A stretch of 64,000 nt of DNA, from positions 1,178,001-1,242,000 of the forward strand of contig JAQFWX010000002.1 in assembly GCA_027605045.1 (NCBI GenBank), written 5' to 3'. The number at the start of each line of letters is the position of its first letter. Position 1 is the stretch's first letter. The notes below the pieces were generated by a model, which saw only the letters and a list, made by a program, of their open reading frames with translations, was not told the DNA's origin and ran no database searches. Origin of the DNA: Phallus indusiatus (taxonomy: Eukaryota > Basidiomycota > Agaricomycetes > Phallales > Phallaceae). This document shows, piece after piece, positions 10,115 to 22,858 of the stretch. A program made the translations under genes and the position numbers.

Positions 10115-12548
10115 ATGATCATGTTCAGCCCTCCATTACTACCCTCGCTCCTTACTGCCGGGCTAACCTATCTCATTGGCAAGCTTCTTTATAATCTCGC
10201 CCGTCCACTATGGTCCCCTCTGCGAGCTCTTCCTGGTCCTAAAAGTGCCAGTTTCGTTTGGGGAAACCTCCGGGATGTGTTCAAAAGTGGACCATCCGAG
10301 GCTCACTTGAGATGGGCCGATGAGTATGGCCCCACTTTTGTAAGTTACTACAATGTATTAATATCTGTTCTTATAAACTTTTGAATAGGCGTATAAAGGT
10401 TTTTTTGGGGTTCGTTGGCTTAACATACCAAATTCGCACCTTCTGACAATTTGCAGCGGCACCGGCTAATGACAATGGATGCTAAAGCTCTATCTTATAT
10501 ACTCAACCATTCTTATGAATTCCCTAAACCAGATGAGGTCCGGAACAATCTGGCAGAGTTACTTGGCGAAGGTATGTATCTCAGGTGTCCGCGCGTTGTA
10601 CGTGTCTTACCAAACCTAAATAGGAGTTCTCTTTGCTGAAGGTCAGTATACGCCCAATTGCGATTGAATCCTTCTCACCGTTGATTGCTTAGGTGACACT
10701 CACAAACGACAGGTAAAGATATTAATGTTCCAAAAGATCTAAGTTATAATCTCTGACTTGTAATCCCACAGCGACGTGTAATGGTTCGTTTCTGTTTTGA
10801 TATTCCGTCCCATATAAAGCGAACGCCTTCTGAATGTTTCACGCTAGAACCCGTCTTTTGCACGTCCTTACATACGCGAGTTGACTGAGACGTTCCATGA
10901 AAAATCCATCCAAGTAAGCAAAAAACAAATATCTGCGACTTCGTTGGTTTATCATTATGTATAGCTCCGGGATATTTTGTCCGTCCAAGTGCAAAACGCT
11001 CAATCCGGTTTTGTAACCGATATCTGTGTGTGGTTAAGCAAGGCTACGTTGGACATTATTGGATTAGCAGGCATGATCTCGCTCTTTCGCAAACCAGAAA
11101 ACGGGAAAAATAATAATCAAGCTCTTCAGGTTTTGGTTATAAATTTGAAGCTTTGAATCCCTCTGGAACTGATAACGAACTCAATGTTGCCTTTTCAAAT
11201 GTCATGAAGGAGGCCGGAAACATAAGTATAATTAATGTTATAAGAAATTTTGTTCCATTATTCCGAAAAATTGTGGGTTTTCCTTCACTCTGGTATATTT
11301 TAAATAAACTTACTCATCGTTTGACAAAGCCAACCAAGCAAAGTCGTAAAGTAGCGAAGTCGTTGGAAGTCATGACTCGTATCGGTTTGGATCTTGTGCA
11401 GTCTCAAAAGGCATCAATTCTGTCTGCCAAAGTTGACCAAAAGGAAGATATTCCTAATCAACTTGGGAAGGATGCTTTTTCTGGAAGAGATCTGTTGAGC
11501 CGTCTCCTCGCTGCCAATATGGCGACCGATCTCCCTGCAAGTCAACGTTTATCAGACCACGATTTGTACTCCCGTATGGCATTCAGTTCCTGATTTCTTT
11601 GAGCATTTTTAAAGCATCTGATATAGAAATACCAACTTTCCTTATCGCCGGGCATGAAACGACCGCCACGGCAGCGACCTGGACACTTTTCGCCCTCGCA
11701 CAAGACCTTTCCATCCAAAACAAACTTCGGGAAGAGTTGTTATCAGTCAAAACCGAAACGCCTTCCATGGACGAACTTAATGCTCTGCCTTATTTAGAGT
11801 CGGTTGTTAGGGAAACGATGCGCTTACATGCCCCTGTCTCGAGCACTTTCAGAATTTCGGCGAAAGATGACTTAATTCCCCTCGAAACGCCTTATCGAGA
11901 TCAAAGCGGGGTTTTACGGCACGAAATACCGTCAGTCTTTATTCTTTCTTTCTTTTTATGGTAATAAACTCTCGATTTCTTTTTATTGCAGTATTAGTAA
12001 AGGAGGTGATTGACTAGTAATCATACTCGTGATCAAATGGTTTGACGTCAAGTTCTTTAGATTCAATCTTCATTCCTATCCTTGCTCTTAACTTGAATAA
12101 GAGCACTTGGGGTGACGACGCCATGGAGTTCAGGTGAGATATTCTTAAAACTAAATTTATACATGAGTATCGACTACTGATTTCTGTATAGACCTGAAAG
12201 ATGGGAAAAACAATCGGAGAAAACCCACGATATCCCTGGTGTTTACGCAAACATGCTAACTTTCCTTGGAGGACCGAGGTCAGAAATCAATGTTCCATCG
12301 AAACCGGTTACCCCGCTAATATCCGCCAATGTCTTGAATTATTTAGAGCCTGCATAGGATACAGATTCGCCCTTGTCGAACTGAAATGCATCTTGTTTGC
12401 CCTTCTAAGGACCTTTCAATTTGAGCTTGCCGTACCGGTGGAAGATGTCGAAAAGAAGACTGTGGTAGTCTCACGGCCCTTCCTCAAAAGTGCACCTAAG
12501 GGAGGGTCACAGCTGCCTTTCAAAATTACGCATTGGAAGTCGGCATAA
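10115..12548 (+). CDS. cytochrome P450 monooxygenase
   Basis: A multi-exon P450 starting at the first ATG of the frame (10115; 10121 also possible) with an N-terminal membrane anchor, then the proline hinge LRALPGPKS. Spliced segments include [21 protein letters not shown], the I-helix motif [13 protein letters not shown], the ExxR motif [13 protein letters not shown], then [22 protein letters not shown], and the heme site [17 protein letters not shown] with the ligand Cys. An intron splits the heme site between PR and ACIG, and another splits the GDSIF segment. The pattern is that of the large basidiomycete CYP64-like clan; the exact family cannot be assigned by eye. It is expected to be anchored in the endoplasmic reticulum and to hydroxylate small lipophilic molecules; the substrate is unknown. 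Nested MITEs lie in its upstream region. Confidence 0.9.
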
Positions 12549-12983
12549 TCTATGTAGTCGGTCCTCGTCACTTGTTTAACCCCCTATCCATTGATGCAGA
12601 CCAAAGGTTTTGCAGTTTTACATATTGAAAGTCTATTTTTTATCTTTTATAATTTTTGGGTAATTGTCATAGGTATAACAATACATCTCCTTATTTGTTT
12701 TACAATTGGAGTCCCGATCCTCGTCCCACGCATCTCAAATGCCGTCGAGCACCTCAGGTATATTTTTGTAAGTTTGTGAAGTCCGTGAGTGAAGTGCCTG
12801 ATTACGGGCCCGCTATGTATAATTGCGATATAAGTAATTCGTTAAATTCAAATATCTACAATCAATATGAACTCTTGTGTTTCTTAAATAGCAATTGCCC
12901 TTCACGAGCATTTAGGAACTGCATATACCCTGAGTTGGCTTCACATTTGAGAAAATCAAACATAATCAATTTCCGACAGCGTC
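12549..12983. other. intergenic region between convergent genes
   Basis: About 435 AT-rich bases between the 3' ends of the P450 and the GH35 gene. Two short + frames (12591-12779 and 12656-13021) have hydrophobic or basic composition only and no motif. No gene called. Confidence 0.4.
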
Positions 12984-15900
12984 TCAGGAGAGCTGGCGGG
13001 GCGTCCATCGAGGATTGTTGATGCTGATTGGACCCACACCTCCTTCGATATAATCATCAAAAACAAGGGAAAGGTGAGGAGCGACAGTCGTATTTTCTTC
13101 CAAAGCCCAAAGTGCAATGGCGACCGTACTGAAACAAGGTGAGTATTCAGTCACTAAACGGAATATACAACTCACTTTTCCCCGTTATAATTCAGGAGTC
13201 CTTGATGAACAGGGAATTTCACCTGAGGACCTAAATTCCCGATGCGCTGATATAATAGTACATGAACCAAGAAATTGTCAGATAGACTGAGAGAATGCCC
13301 AACCTTGCCATATTTCCATCCATTCACAAACAAAAAGGCGCGGTAACGTTCGGAATTGTCAGCGAAGACAAATGAAGCAGGTATATCGGTGTTCTCTGGA
13401 ATGTTAAGATCGAAAGTCGTAACAAAAAATCCTACTCCAGCTTTATTATTCGGTAGACCATCCGATAAAGACCTTTCTGGCCAATCTGAAGTGTCAAATC
13501 CAGGGAGGTGCCATCCTTCCCGTTCACCGAATAAGCCGCCTTCATTTAGAATACCTCGAGTCCTGTCGGGGAATCTAAAGAGAGTGGTTAGTTACTTGGG
13601 AAAGCGACCAAGATTTTGTCATCGTCATACCTTGTGTAGCCTCCATATTTCCCTTGTACTTTCCAAGTGGTGATGTTACCAGTAACAAGTTCGAACCCTG
13701 CTATCCCACGCGGAGATTTCGGGTCATTGCTCGTGGGAGCCACTATATAAACAAATTGGAATGAGCAGTTGTATACGTTATAATGAGAACAGCTGACAGC
13801 CGGTTTCATCTAGACCACTATTATCTTGTAAAACAGTTATCACGTTGTCTTGGCCGAATTTGAGAGAATTTGGTGGAAATTCGAATAATTCAGTTGTAAG
13901 GGAGGGAGTTGAACTGAGAGAATATCAGTAAAAAATGCGACGTAACAATATTATCACCATCAAATTGACGTACTCGTTACCAGGCGTAGATCTTATGAAT
14001 ACGTCATTTATCCACACACTTGCAGCGAAAGCTACAAGCCGCAAATCAAATCAAAATTAATTAATAGAAAAGAAAAGAGCGCAAACAGCACCTGTGCCTC
14101 CGGAAATGCTGAGATTGACGGCGGTTTCGGCTCCATTACTTAGAAAGTGACCATGCCAAAGAACAATTCCCTCACAGCTTGAGGTTTCATTGAGCGACTA
14201 TCAGAAGGGAAATCCTTGAAGGGGAAGCATATACATACAATCCATAGTCACAACCTTAAAAAAAAATGTTAGAAAACACAATTGTTACCAAGATAAAAGC
14301 GCTACGTGCCATATAATACGCGCCCATCACCGAAGGTAGGGGGCATGATAATATTCGTGGTGGTGTGGTTTGCAACTATCCAGTCCGTATCTGAGAATTG
14401 CTCCTGAATTTCAGGCAAGCTGTCTGCGAACTTCCAGGTATTGAGTTCGATGGGTTGAATCGGTTTAATATCTTTCATTGTTAATTGCCCAATCAGAAAT
14501 GATTGCCGCTTTGTAGTAGGCACTGGAACACCATTCCACGTGAGTAAGTCCACATAATCTGGCGCAAGGACCGTCAGCGGCACAGTAGCATTCAAATCGC
14601 CCGACAGGTGGACCGTGCTGTTTTCAATAGTGGCATTCCGAACGAGATATGGACCACCAATGAGTATTGTCTCGTTGGATCCGAATTGCCAATAATTTGA
14701 AAAGGGCGAGGTTGGAGTAGTACGGGTTTCAGGAATAATAGGAGCCCAAAATGTAGTCACCGTCACCGCGTCGCTGAACAGAACGACTTGAGTATCGGAT
14801 TCCCATAAGAAGAGTAGTCCTGTGAATCCGCGAGTGATGGTGATAGTATCCACGATATCGCTTTCATCTGAACGATGATTGACAAATGACGAGAGAGTAG
14901 CAGTGCTTTGACCACTAAGCTTGAGTGCAATTTCGTGATTCTGATTCGAGTCCCCGTGTCACGCCCGGCGTGCCCCGTGACGTTTCCCGAGCCTTACGTA
15001 AGATACACTTCTTATCCCTTCCTCCATCCCCCAAGTACGCATTTCGTTCTTCTCCCGTACTACCCCGTACTCCATACACAGCCCCCCGATCCGGTCATTT
15101 CCAAATGGAGTCTGTCCGCTCGACCTCCTGACTAACCAAGGGTCCGGCTATCCGGACCCTGCCTGTTTTATCCATCTTGGATACCACTATCCTTTTTATA
15201 TCCTTTTCTCCTTTTAGTAAAGTAACTGTGCACTCATGTATTTAAGCCCCAGTCTCGTGGCTGGGAATCCGCAGTCAGAATATAAATCTATTCTTCTCTC
15301 TTGTCTACTCCGTCTCTGTTCTTCTCCGTACTCTGCGTGCTTGTCTCGTACTTAGTTGCGGACTTGCACGTAGTTCAAGTCCCAGTCGTCGTCAGACCTC
15401 TTGGGCGATCTAAGTTCGTTGTCGTACTTAACGTCGGACTTGTGCGTACTAGCTACGTACTTCTCTCGTTCTCTGAAATCGAGGGATATCTGAAGTTGGG
15501 CGAGTGGGCGCAGCATACAAGCTGAAGCCAAGTCCCTCACACCCGTACTCTCCGTACTCTCTCTATCCGCACGCACGTGTTTCGTACTAGACCGAACTGT
15601 ACCGGGATAGACTCGGAACACGGCGCCTGACACCCCGTAAAACAATATTGTATCTTTTGAACCAATTCTACCAGCGAAGAAGACACTTGCAGTGGAGTAC
15701 AGCAATTTTGAAGATCCAAAGGAATAGTCAGTTACAATAACTTTGCTTTGTCGTCCATCTAGAGATATGGACGGTATGATCCTTGGCAAAGTGAGGCTAC
15801 CAATTGAAGTATCCGCTTGTAGTGTGAAATTGATGTTCGCACTTGCGAATTACGACGGCATTATTCAGGCATATAATTCGGACATGGATTTTGTGGACTT

Positions 15901-17898
15901 ACGTGGAAGTCGAGTCATTTTGCCGGGCAATATAGAATCGAGTCCCAGATTCCGGATTTTGCAATAGAGTAACAAATGCGGCAGGGTTATTGATGACGAC
16001 GTTTCCAGTGCTAGTATCCCCAATCCAATCTGTCATGCGGAATTCGGGAGAACTTCTAAGGAAAAGACCTTGGCATTTCAGTTCATCGTATTTTGGGGAA
16101 AGTACTCTGTTTTCTCGTATGGCTGCTCCGTAGTCGTAGCTAAGAAAATTGCCGTTGAATATACAAGTAATATAAAAAAGTGAATAAAGGTACCTCGTAT
16201 AAACACCAGGGTAGGGAAGTAAGCCCCAAGACGTTCCTCTGACAAAAAGTTTTTTTTACTTCAATGTAGACCAACACGTAGGAGCGATTCACCAACCCAT
16301 ATAACATGTAAAATGACATCAATTTTGCATTCGAGGCCCAATTCTGTTTATAAAAAACATCTTCGAAATTGGCTCCGGTTAAAATTTCGCAGCCGTCGTA
16401 TCCTGCACCACCCCATCCATCCAGGGAGCCTCCTAGTATCGATGTAAGTCGTGGCGGGTGCATTTTTAGATATAAAGTAAAGGTACCTTGAAACTCTGGA
16501 AAAAAGAATGGCTCGGATGGGTTAACTTGTTCATGGTATTGATGATAATTAAGCATAACAGGGTGCCAAGTCTTTTGATTGTGATGATATTTTGTTAAAA
16601 GGAAATGATACAATTTCTAGTGGAATAGTTCACCTCTGGTTGTGCACAATCGAATTGTTGGGGATACTCATCCTAAATATATTGGCGATATGTTTAACCA
16701 AACGAGCATGGAAGAAAGTATCTCACCAGCCCATAAAGGTCGACAGCACCTGTGCCGTTGATGAAATTACTTCCCATTCCAGGGTCATTGTAAGTCCTGT
16801 TGTTGTAAGAGTCATTGAGCATAAACCCGTACCGATACATATAGTTGTTAAAAGGGTATTACAGTGGAACCACAATACCTCCTTGGCGATATGCAGCCTC
16901 CAACTCGACGAAATACTCAGCGTGAGTAAGAGGTAATTGGGAATATTCATTGTCTATGGCATTATAGTATAGTTGATCCCTTCGTGAATGCCGTCCGACT
17001 TTAGCGCTTACCAACTTGAACAGCTACGAAACTGAAGTTAGGGACCAGGAAATTCAGGGACAATCATGTAAAAATACCAATGACTGGACCACCGTTGGTC
17101 ACTTGATTTGGCACGACAAAATCGATGATTCGCTGAATATAAGGTGTCCAAGCCGCTCTATAATCAGATGCGTTGGTGCGCAATTCTCCTGCTACCTCGC
17201 TGGTAACCCAGTGAGCAATTCCTCCAGCAGTCGTTTCAGCGTTTATCTTAATTCAATAAAGTGAATAAAATGATAAAGTAGAATTGTGCTTTGCACGTAC
17301 ATAGGGACCTGTATGAAAGATTATGATGAATATTAGTATCAGATTGAATCATGAAATTCCGACCAGGTCTAAATATCACGAATAACCCGGCACTTTTGGC
17401 TGCGTCGAAGAGAATTTGAAGGTTCCGCCAATCATCGAAATCCAAATCACCGGGAGCGGGATTCGATACTCCCCCTGTTGATTTTAAGTCAAAATCGCCA
17501 TGTGCTTAGAACTAGTGTGAACATACAATGATTATAGATGCTGTGGATAATTTCGTGTCAAAAGAAAGCATTTCAAACTACAGGATTAATAACATGCCTG
17601 ACAGCGTTGAATCCTGCGGCCTTTAGTTTTTGGAATATATCAAGCCAGAGATCTGGAACCGGTAGACGGAAAGCATGAAACTCTCCAGAGCTTCGAGAGG
17701 TTTTAGATGACGTTCAAAACGTTCAGGCAAGAACATGGAGACACACTATATGAATATCCGTTGATCGTGAACGAAAAGTGTATAATTATCCCATTGTACC
17801 ACGTCTGTCAACCCGTTCGAATGGCGTGGGGGTTCAGCTGTAGCCGTAGCTAACCACGTAATGATAATTGTAAATAGTAAGGGTAGAAGTTTCGCCAT
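12984..17898 (-). pseudogene. GH35 beta-galactosidase gene disrupted by a solo LTR
   Basis: The frame starts at 17898 with a signal peptide (MAKLLPLLFTIIITWLATATA), then [36 protein letters not shown], the acid/base motif VQVDNEYSQLP (joined across introns), TYNDPGMG, and the nucleophile segment FFFPEFQGGSLDGWGG with GTSWGLLPYPGVYTSYDYG. The remaining beta-sandwich domains follow down to a stop at 12984 (NNPRWTPRQLS). These are the hallmarks of secreted fungal beta-galactosidases, which remove terminal beta-galactose from plant and storage glycans. The exon at FFAGRIGSKDTILFYG is cut by the insertion 14957-15632. Removing it with one target copy rejoins FYG to DSNQNHEIALKLSG in frame. With the LTR present, translation runs into LTR sequence and stops at 15352, leaving the catalytic domain but losing the C-terminal domains. 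Confidence 0.85.
14957..15632 (+). mobile_element. solo LTR (676 bp) inserted in the GH35 gene
   Basis: The segment begins TGTCACGCCCGGCGTG and ends CGCCTGACA, the TG...CA termini of an LTR. It is bracketed by a perfect 5-bp duplication CCCCG at 14952-14956 and 15633-15637. It has TATTTAAG and TATAAA-like promoter motifs at about 15239 and 15281 and many imperfect copies of a CGTACT motif, and no internal coding region or second LTR. The orientation is inferred from the promoter-like motifs. A solo LTR arises when the two LTRs of a retrotransposon recombine; the superfamily cannot be told without the interior, though a 5-bp duplication suits Gypsy or Copia. Confidence 0.88.
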
Positions 17899-18833
17899 AG
17901 AGAGCATCGGTATTACTGAAATTGTTCAGCGTCAAGTCGACGGTGACTGAACAAAATGAAGGTTTTTATTGATTTAGCTGGTTTGACTCGTCAGAATCAA
18001 TAACTTGATCATATGCTTCAATGGACATGTGATGGGCAGCGAAGTAGTGACGTCTCGTTAACGGACCGCTGGGTCGTAAGAAGTCGCACCCCACTAAACG
18101 CAATGTCAAAGGCATTCTCAGTTCTTGCAGAGCATCAGATGATCTTAAATACTAGTAAATTGTATAAGGATGGGTATTTAACGCATAATTGATTGAGAAA
18201 GGCTTGCACCTAGGTTTAACACTGTATTGTAACAGTTTAACTGCTTCTCCACGCGGTAGCAATTGTTCAACAGCCACAAAGTAATGATCAAATTCTTGAA
18301 TGTACGGTCGTGCATGGAATGGTGCCCGACACGTGGGCTTTGGTTTGATGTACTACTAGTAGTAGAGACATCTCTAATTATCATTCGAGTGTTTGAACTG
18401 TCTTGAGCTCGTTTGCACAGTCGCAGGATGGTCCCGGTCTTTTCTCAAGCTCAAGCCCCCATACTGACGAGCAATAATCAAGCAACGTTTAAAAAAGGTA
18501 CCCACGTGTTGAAACTTACAGTTCGTAGCGTGTCGAAACTGCACGTTTTTTGGTAATCGTTCGACGACAATGATTTATCTCAAATTAAAACCATCTCCTT
18601 TAATTTAGAACAAAGATGTAGTCAAGAATGTAGCTCAAATACAAACCTTTGATGTCTCCAGCCCCCAGCCTTGTAAATGGTTGGCGAATTTGTGGCGAAT
18701 CGTTTTTGTTTAGTGGACGTGCCGAATCCACGGCATTGGCGCGCGTTGGGCGCGATCCTTAGACAAGTCTCCGAGTTTGCGCCGAGTCAGTGCTACTTGG
18801 AGTCGTTGCCACAAGACGATTGACGATTGAAGC
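17899..18833. other. intergenic region between divergent genes
   Basis: About 935 bases between the GH35 gene start and the POB3 start. Short frames on both strands (for example 18178-18384, -) carry no motif. No RNA gene recognised. It should contain promoters for both genes. Confidence 0.4.
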
Positions 18834-21050
18834 ATGACGCAACAATACGATAACATTTACTCTGGGTTATCGCCAGAGATTGGCAGTATGTGCACTTGCG
18901 TTTTGGTCCTTGTCGCTGTTTTTCATTCCGTTTCAGAGATCCGTATAGGCCCACAGGGTTTAGGCTGGAAGCCACTCGACGCCGACGCGACGACACCACC
19001 TGTAACCATGTCTGTTGGCGATATAAAGTGGGCTGAATGGTCACGCGTTGCCCGCAATTTTCAATTACGAGTTGGGTTGAAAGAGAAAGGCAAAAGAATT
19101 ACCTTCGACGGTTTCATAAAAGAGGTATGTTTGTCTCGTCTCGGCTTTTATAGGTGATTCATGTCTATGTTTTATCAAGGATCACGAGAAGATTGCATCT
19201 TTGTTAAAGCAACATTTCAGTGTTACTCTCGAAACTAAAGAAAATACTTTCAAAGGATGGAATTGGGGAAATGTTGATTTTCAAGGTGGCACCTGTTACA
19301 TTACCCCTTCCGCGCGTGTTTCCTCATACATTGCTTTATTCAGGACATGACCTTGTGTTCATGGTTTCGAACCGGCCGTCATTTGAGATACCTTTAAACA
19401 CCGTCGCTAATTCCAACATTGCCGGCAAGACGGAGGTATCGTTAGAATTCTCTCTTTCAGAAAACAAAAACAAGAAGATCAGCAAATCTGCGGACGAGTT
19501 AGTCGAAATGCGTTTTTACATTCCTGGCACACACGTCAAAGATAGTGAGGACAAGGGAAGCGATGCTGAAGAAGACGTTGAGACATCCGCCGCTCAGGCT
19601 TTCCACGACTCAGTAAGGGAGATGGCCGAAATTGGTCAAGTGGCTGGAGAAACAATTGTTTCTTTCGATGAAGTACTTGTAACCACTCCGAGAGGTCGAT
19701 ACGACATAGATATGTTTCCGACATTCTTGCGGCTGCGCGGTAAAACATACGACTACAAGGTACTATATAACTCGATTACCCAGCTCTTTTTACTTCCCAA
19801 GTTCGACGAGAATCATATACAATTCATTGTGAGCCTACCCCTCGAATTGATACTTCTGCGTATTCTGACACTCTCTAGGTTGCTTTGGACCCTCCCATTC
19901 GGCAAGGACAAACAAAATACCCATATTTAGTGATGCTTTTTGAGAAAGAGGAAGAGCTAGATGTTGAGCTAAACATCGATCCGTGCGTCTCCCGCTTTAC
20001 TTGACCCAGTCAACCGACCAACCTTTACCAAGTGAAACATATGACCGCGACTACAAAGGAAAACTGGAGAAGAAATACGAAGCACCTACGTTCACTGTGA
20101 TTTCTGAAGTTTTCAAGGGTCTTTCTGGGAAGAAAATAACTGCTGCCTCATCAAGTTACGAAAGGTAGATCAGCAATCTTCATTGTCTCCAAGTGCAAAA
20201 CAACTAATTGCGTTGCAGCAAATCTGGACTTCCTGGTTTCAAAGCGCATTTGAAAGCGGTACCAGGAGAATTATATTTCTTGGAGAAATACTTGTTCTTT
20301 GTGTCAAAGCAGCCGACTCTCATTGAGCTCTCTGGTATCTTCCAAGCGGTTTTTTCACGGTAAGGTCTATTGTTCATGGAGATTACCCTGGCATCTTATC
20401 TATCTTCTTCCCACAGTGTCGGCAGCGCTATATCTTCAGCTCGTACTTTCGACCTTAAAATAGAACAAAAATCGGGGCCAGAGTACACTTTCACTTCGAT
20501 AGCTCGGGAGGAGCATGAAGGAATAGAATCGTTCTTAAGAGACAAGAAGGTTCGCGTTACGAATGAGATGGGAGACGGAGACGCAATCATGGCGGCAGAG
20601 GATGATTCTGATTCCGACGAGATGCAAAGCGTGGTCAGTAGTGACGAAGAAGCTAGACCGCGTGGTGGTGGTGATGAATCGGATAGCGAAGAAGGTACAG
20701 CTGGACATTCTCGAATCAAGCTTGTTTTAGAATTCTGAAATTTGATCTTTTTAGATGCCGACTTCAAGGCGTCCTCTTCTGACGAAGGATCACCCACTGA
20801 GTCAGAATCAGGCTCGGATGCCGGAGCAGTGTCAGCATCGGATGCAAGCGGTGATGCAGAGATACGAAATCGTACGAAGAAAAAGGCTGCTCCAGAAACC
20901 CAGGAGAAGCCTGCCAAGAAGAAACAGCAGAAGAAGAAAAATGATGATGCGATGGCCGTTGATGAACCATCGAAAAAACCGAAGCCCAAGCCAAAACCCA
21001 AAAAGGCCAACGAAGAGGGGCCACCAAAAAAGAAGGTCAAGAAAGACTAA
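18834..21050 (+). CDS. POB3: FACT complex subunit POB3 (SSRP1 homologue)
   Basis: Multi-exon gene starting [17 protein letters not shown]. In order: the N-terminal domain with [28 protein letters not shown] and [11 protein letters not shown]; the SSrecog region with VMFEV-like [14 protein letters not shown] and the conserved [21 protein letters not shown] plus [11 protein letters not shown]; and the PH-like middle domain with [14 protein letters not shown]. The tail is a long acidic Ser/Asp/Glu stretch followed by a Lys/Pro-rich basic end. It lacks an HMG box, as fungal Pob3 does; in yeasts a separate Nhp6-type protein supplies that function. With Spt16 it reorganises nucleosomes during transcription and replication in the nucleus. 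The acidic run begins around [17 protein letters not shown]. Confidence 0.95.
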
Positions 21051-21238
21051 TGTATCTTTTTCGTCAATCTTCTGTATTATTAATTATCATAATTCTCTCT
21101 ACCTTGCATATATATAATGTTAAAATAACCGAGTTTCACCGAACACCCAATCCTCGTCATCTCGGCGTTGTTAGCGCGACGCGTTACTCGGATGTGACTA
21201 GACGTGACTAATATAAGCATTTTTTTGTTTTGCTCTCA

Positions 21239-22631
21239 ATGCCTCGGACAGCTTCGCAACCTTCAGGAAGTGGGAAATCGCGAAAGAAAAACGGAAAAGC
21301 ACGCGCAAATATAGAAGAAGAACACTCACAGAGACATGATGGAGAAGGGAGTGGCGAAGATGTGGATATGGAAGACGATGATGGTAACATGGAAAGCGCG
21401 ATGGTAAGTTTGGTACACGCTTGACCCTCACGCCTGATTATTATTATTATTATTTGGTAATTTAGGATGTTGGAAGAAAAGCGGCCGATTTAATTCGCCT
21501 AGCTATATCCACGGAATATCGTAGACTCCCTTTGAAGAGGGATGAAATAACAAAGAAAAGTATGTGTTGACCGTTTATTGTTCACATTAAAGTATTCATT
21601 TGGTGCTCAAAGTATTCGGTGGCCGACCAACAAAGAATCAATTTGATAGCGCGTTCAATGCAGCACAAGAAGGTTTGAAGAACACATTTGGGATGGAACT
21701 CTGCGAACTCATGAGTCGAGCGGAAAAAAGTCGTGTTGACGCCGCACTTGAGGGAGCTAATGAGAATGGTGAGATGAAAATTACTGGAGTGAAAAAGAAA
21801 GGCAAGTCGGGACAAGTGGTATATCGTTAATGTGGTATGCCGACCTAATCCAACAGCGTCCAGTTCATCGTCACGCCAGTATATGCTTCGCTCAGTACTG
21901 GATGCTCAGCTAATCGAGGCGGCGGGCTTGGTCGACATGGAAATCGAGGAAGCTGAGCGAAGGGAGCGTGAAGAACTCTATCCTAATGAAGAGGAGCCTC
22001 AGGCCAACGGAACTCTCATTGATCGAGGGGGAGACGAAGAGGGATATCAGCTGGCGTTAACAGGAGTACTACACGTGATATTGGCTCTCATTTTGGTCAA
22101 TGGCCGAGTTATTAGCGACAGTAAGTAATATTTCACAGGAAGATGTTACAGCGAACTTAGGGAGTTATTCCAGTGCAACTCAAAAGCTATTTAAAACGAC
22201 TTCATTTACCTCTTGGAGCCCAGCCACAGACCACTTTCCTAGGCACGGCAGGAAGCAAGATTACTATAGACGCGTACCTTGTACAGCTGGTGAAACAGTC
22301 TTATCTTGAGAAGCAAAAGGCGAACGCTGGGCCACAAAAGCGAGCAAGGGGCGGTGGCATGGTCGTCGGAGAAGACGGAGAATCTAACTATGAATGGAGA
22401 TGGGGAAGTCGGGCGATTGCCGAAATCGGCGAAGAGGGAATTGGCGAATTCATAGCTGACTTTATGGAGACCATTGAAGCACTGCGGAGGTCGAGTGAGG
22501 ACGCCGATTCAGCAGCGGAGCAAAGCAACAGGGAAGCGGACGGAAAACGTGAAAAAATGTTGAAAGCAGTTGGCAGAGCAGCGGGAGGCGGTCTTCAGAG
22601 CCACGGAGCTGTTAGTGCTGTGGCAGAGTAG
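21239..22631 (+). CDS. NSE3: SMC5/6 complex subunit NSE3 (MAGE-domain protein)
   Basis: The start at 21239 (MPRTASQPSGSGKSRKK) opens into a basic/acidic, disordered N terminus. The MAGE homology domain follows: VGRKAADLIRLAISTEYRR, PLKRDEITKK, then GGRPTKNQFDSAFNAAQEG with LKNTFGMELCEL, a linker, and the second winged helix GYQLALTGVLHVILALILVN followed by YLKRLHLPLG and ITIDAYLVQLVKQSYLE, with YEWRWGSRA near the end. In fungi the single MAGE protein is Nse3, which with Nse1 and Nse4 binds the heads of the SMC5/6 ring for DNA repair. It is of usual size and apparently complete, 188 bp downstream of POB3. Confidence 0.85.
21437..21454 (+). repeat. (ATT)6 microsatellite in NSE3 intron 1
   Basis: Six uninterrupted ATT triplets lie inside the first intron of the NSE3 gene, close to its acceptor site. 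Confidence 0.85.
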
Positions 22632-22858
22632 ATTATCAGTCTGTACTACTATGTATGGTAATTGACCAACATGTGTCCACGGCCATACACAACCGCACAT
22701 ATGCCCTCGTGCCAAGCGATACAAGTATAGGTTATGCACTTCGTTGGCGTTGAACGCCTCCACCATTGGTGAGTTTGAAAAGGCAAAATAGTTTGCATTC
22801 CGTGATTGTCACACGTATATTAATTATTTATTTTTCTAGACCAGATTAGATTGTTTTC

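Noticed and set aside
12014..12250. Possible nonsense break in the P450 after ISKGGD
   Set aside because: A GTGATT...TTTAG intron turns this into [15 protein letters not shown] in frame, so the gene is intact.
14908..15525. Plus-strand frames of 68-75 residues
   Set aside because: They lie inside or at the edge of the solo LTR and reflect its pyrimidine-rich tracts, not a protein.
20396..21040. Long minus-strand frame with Phe/Ser-rich sequence
   Set aside because: It is the antisense shadow of the acidic and Lys-rich tail of POB3.
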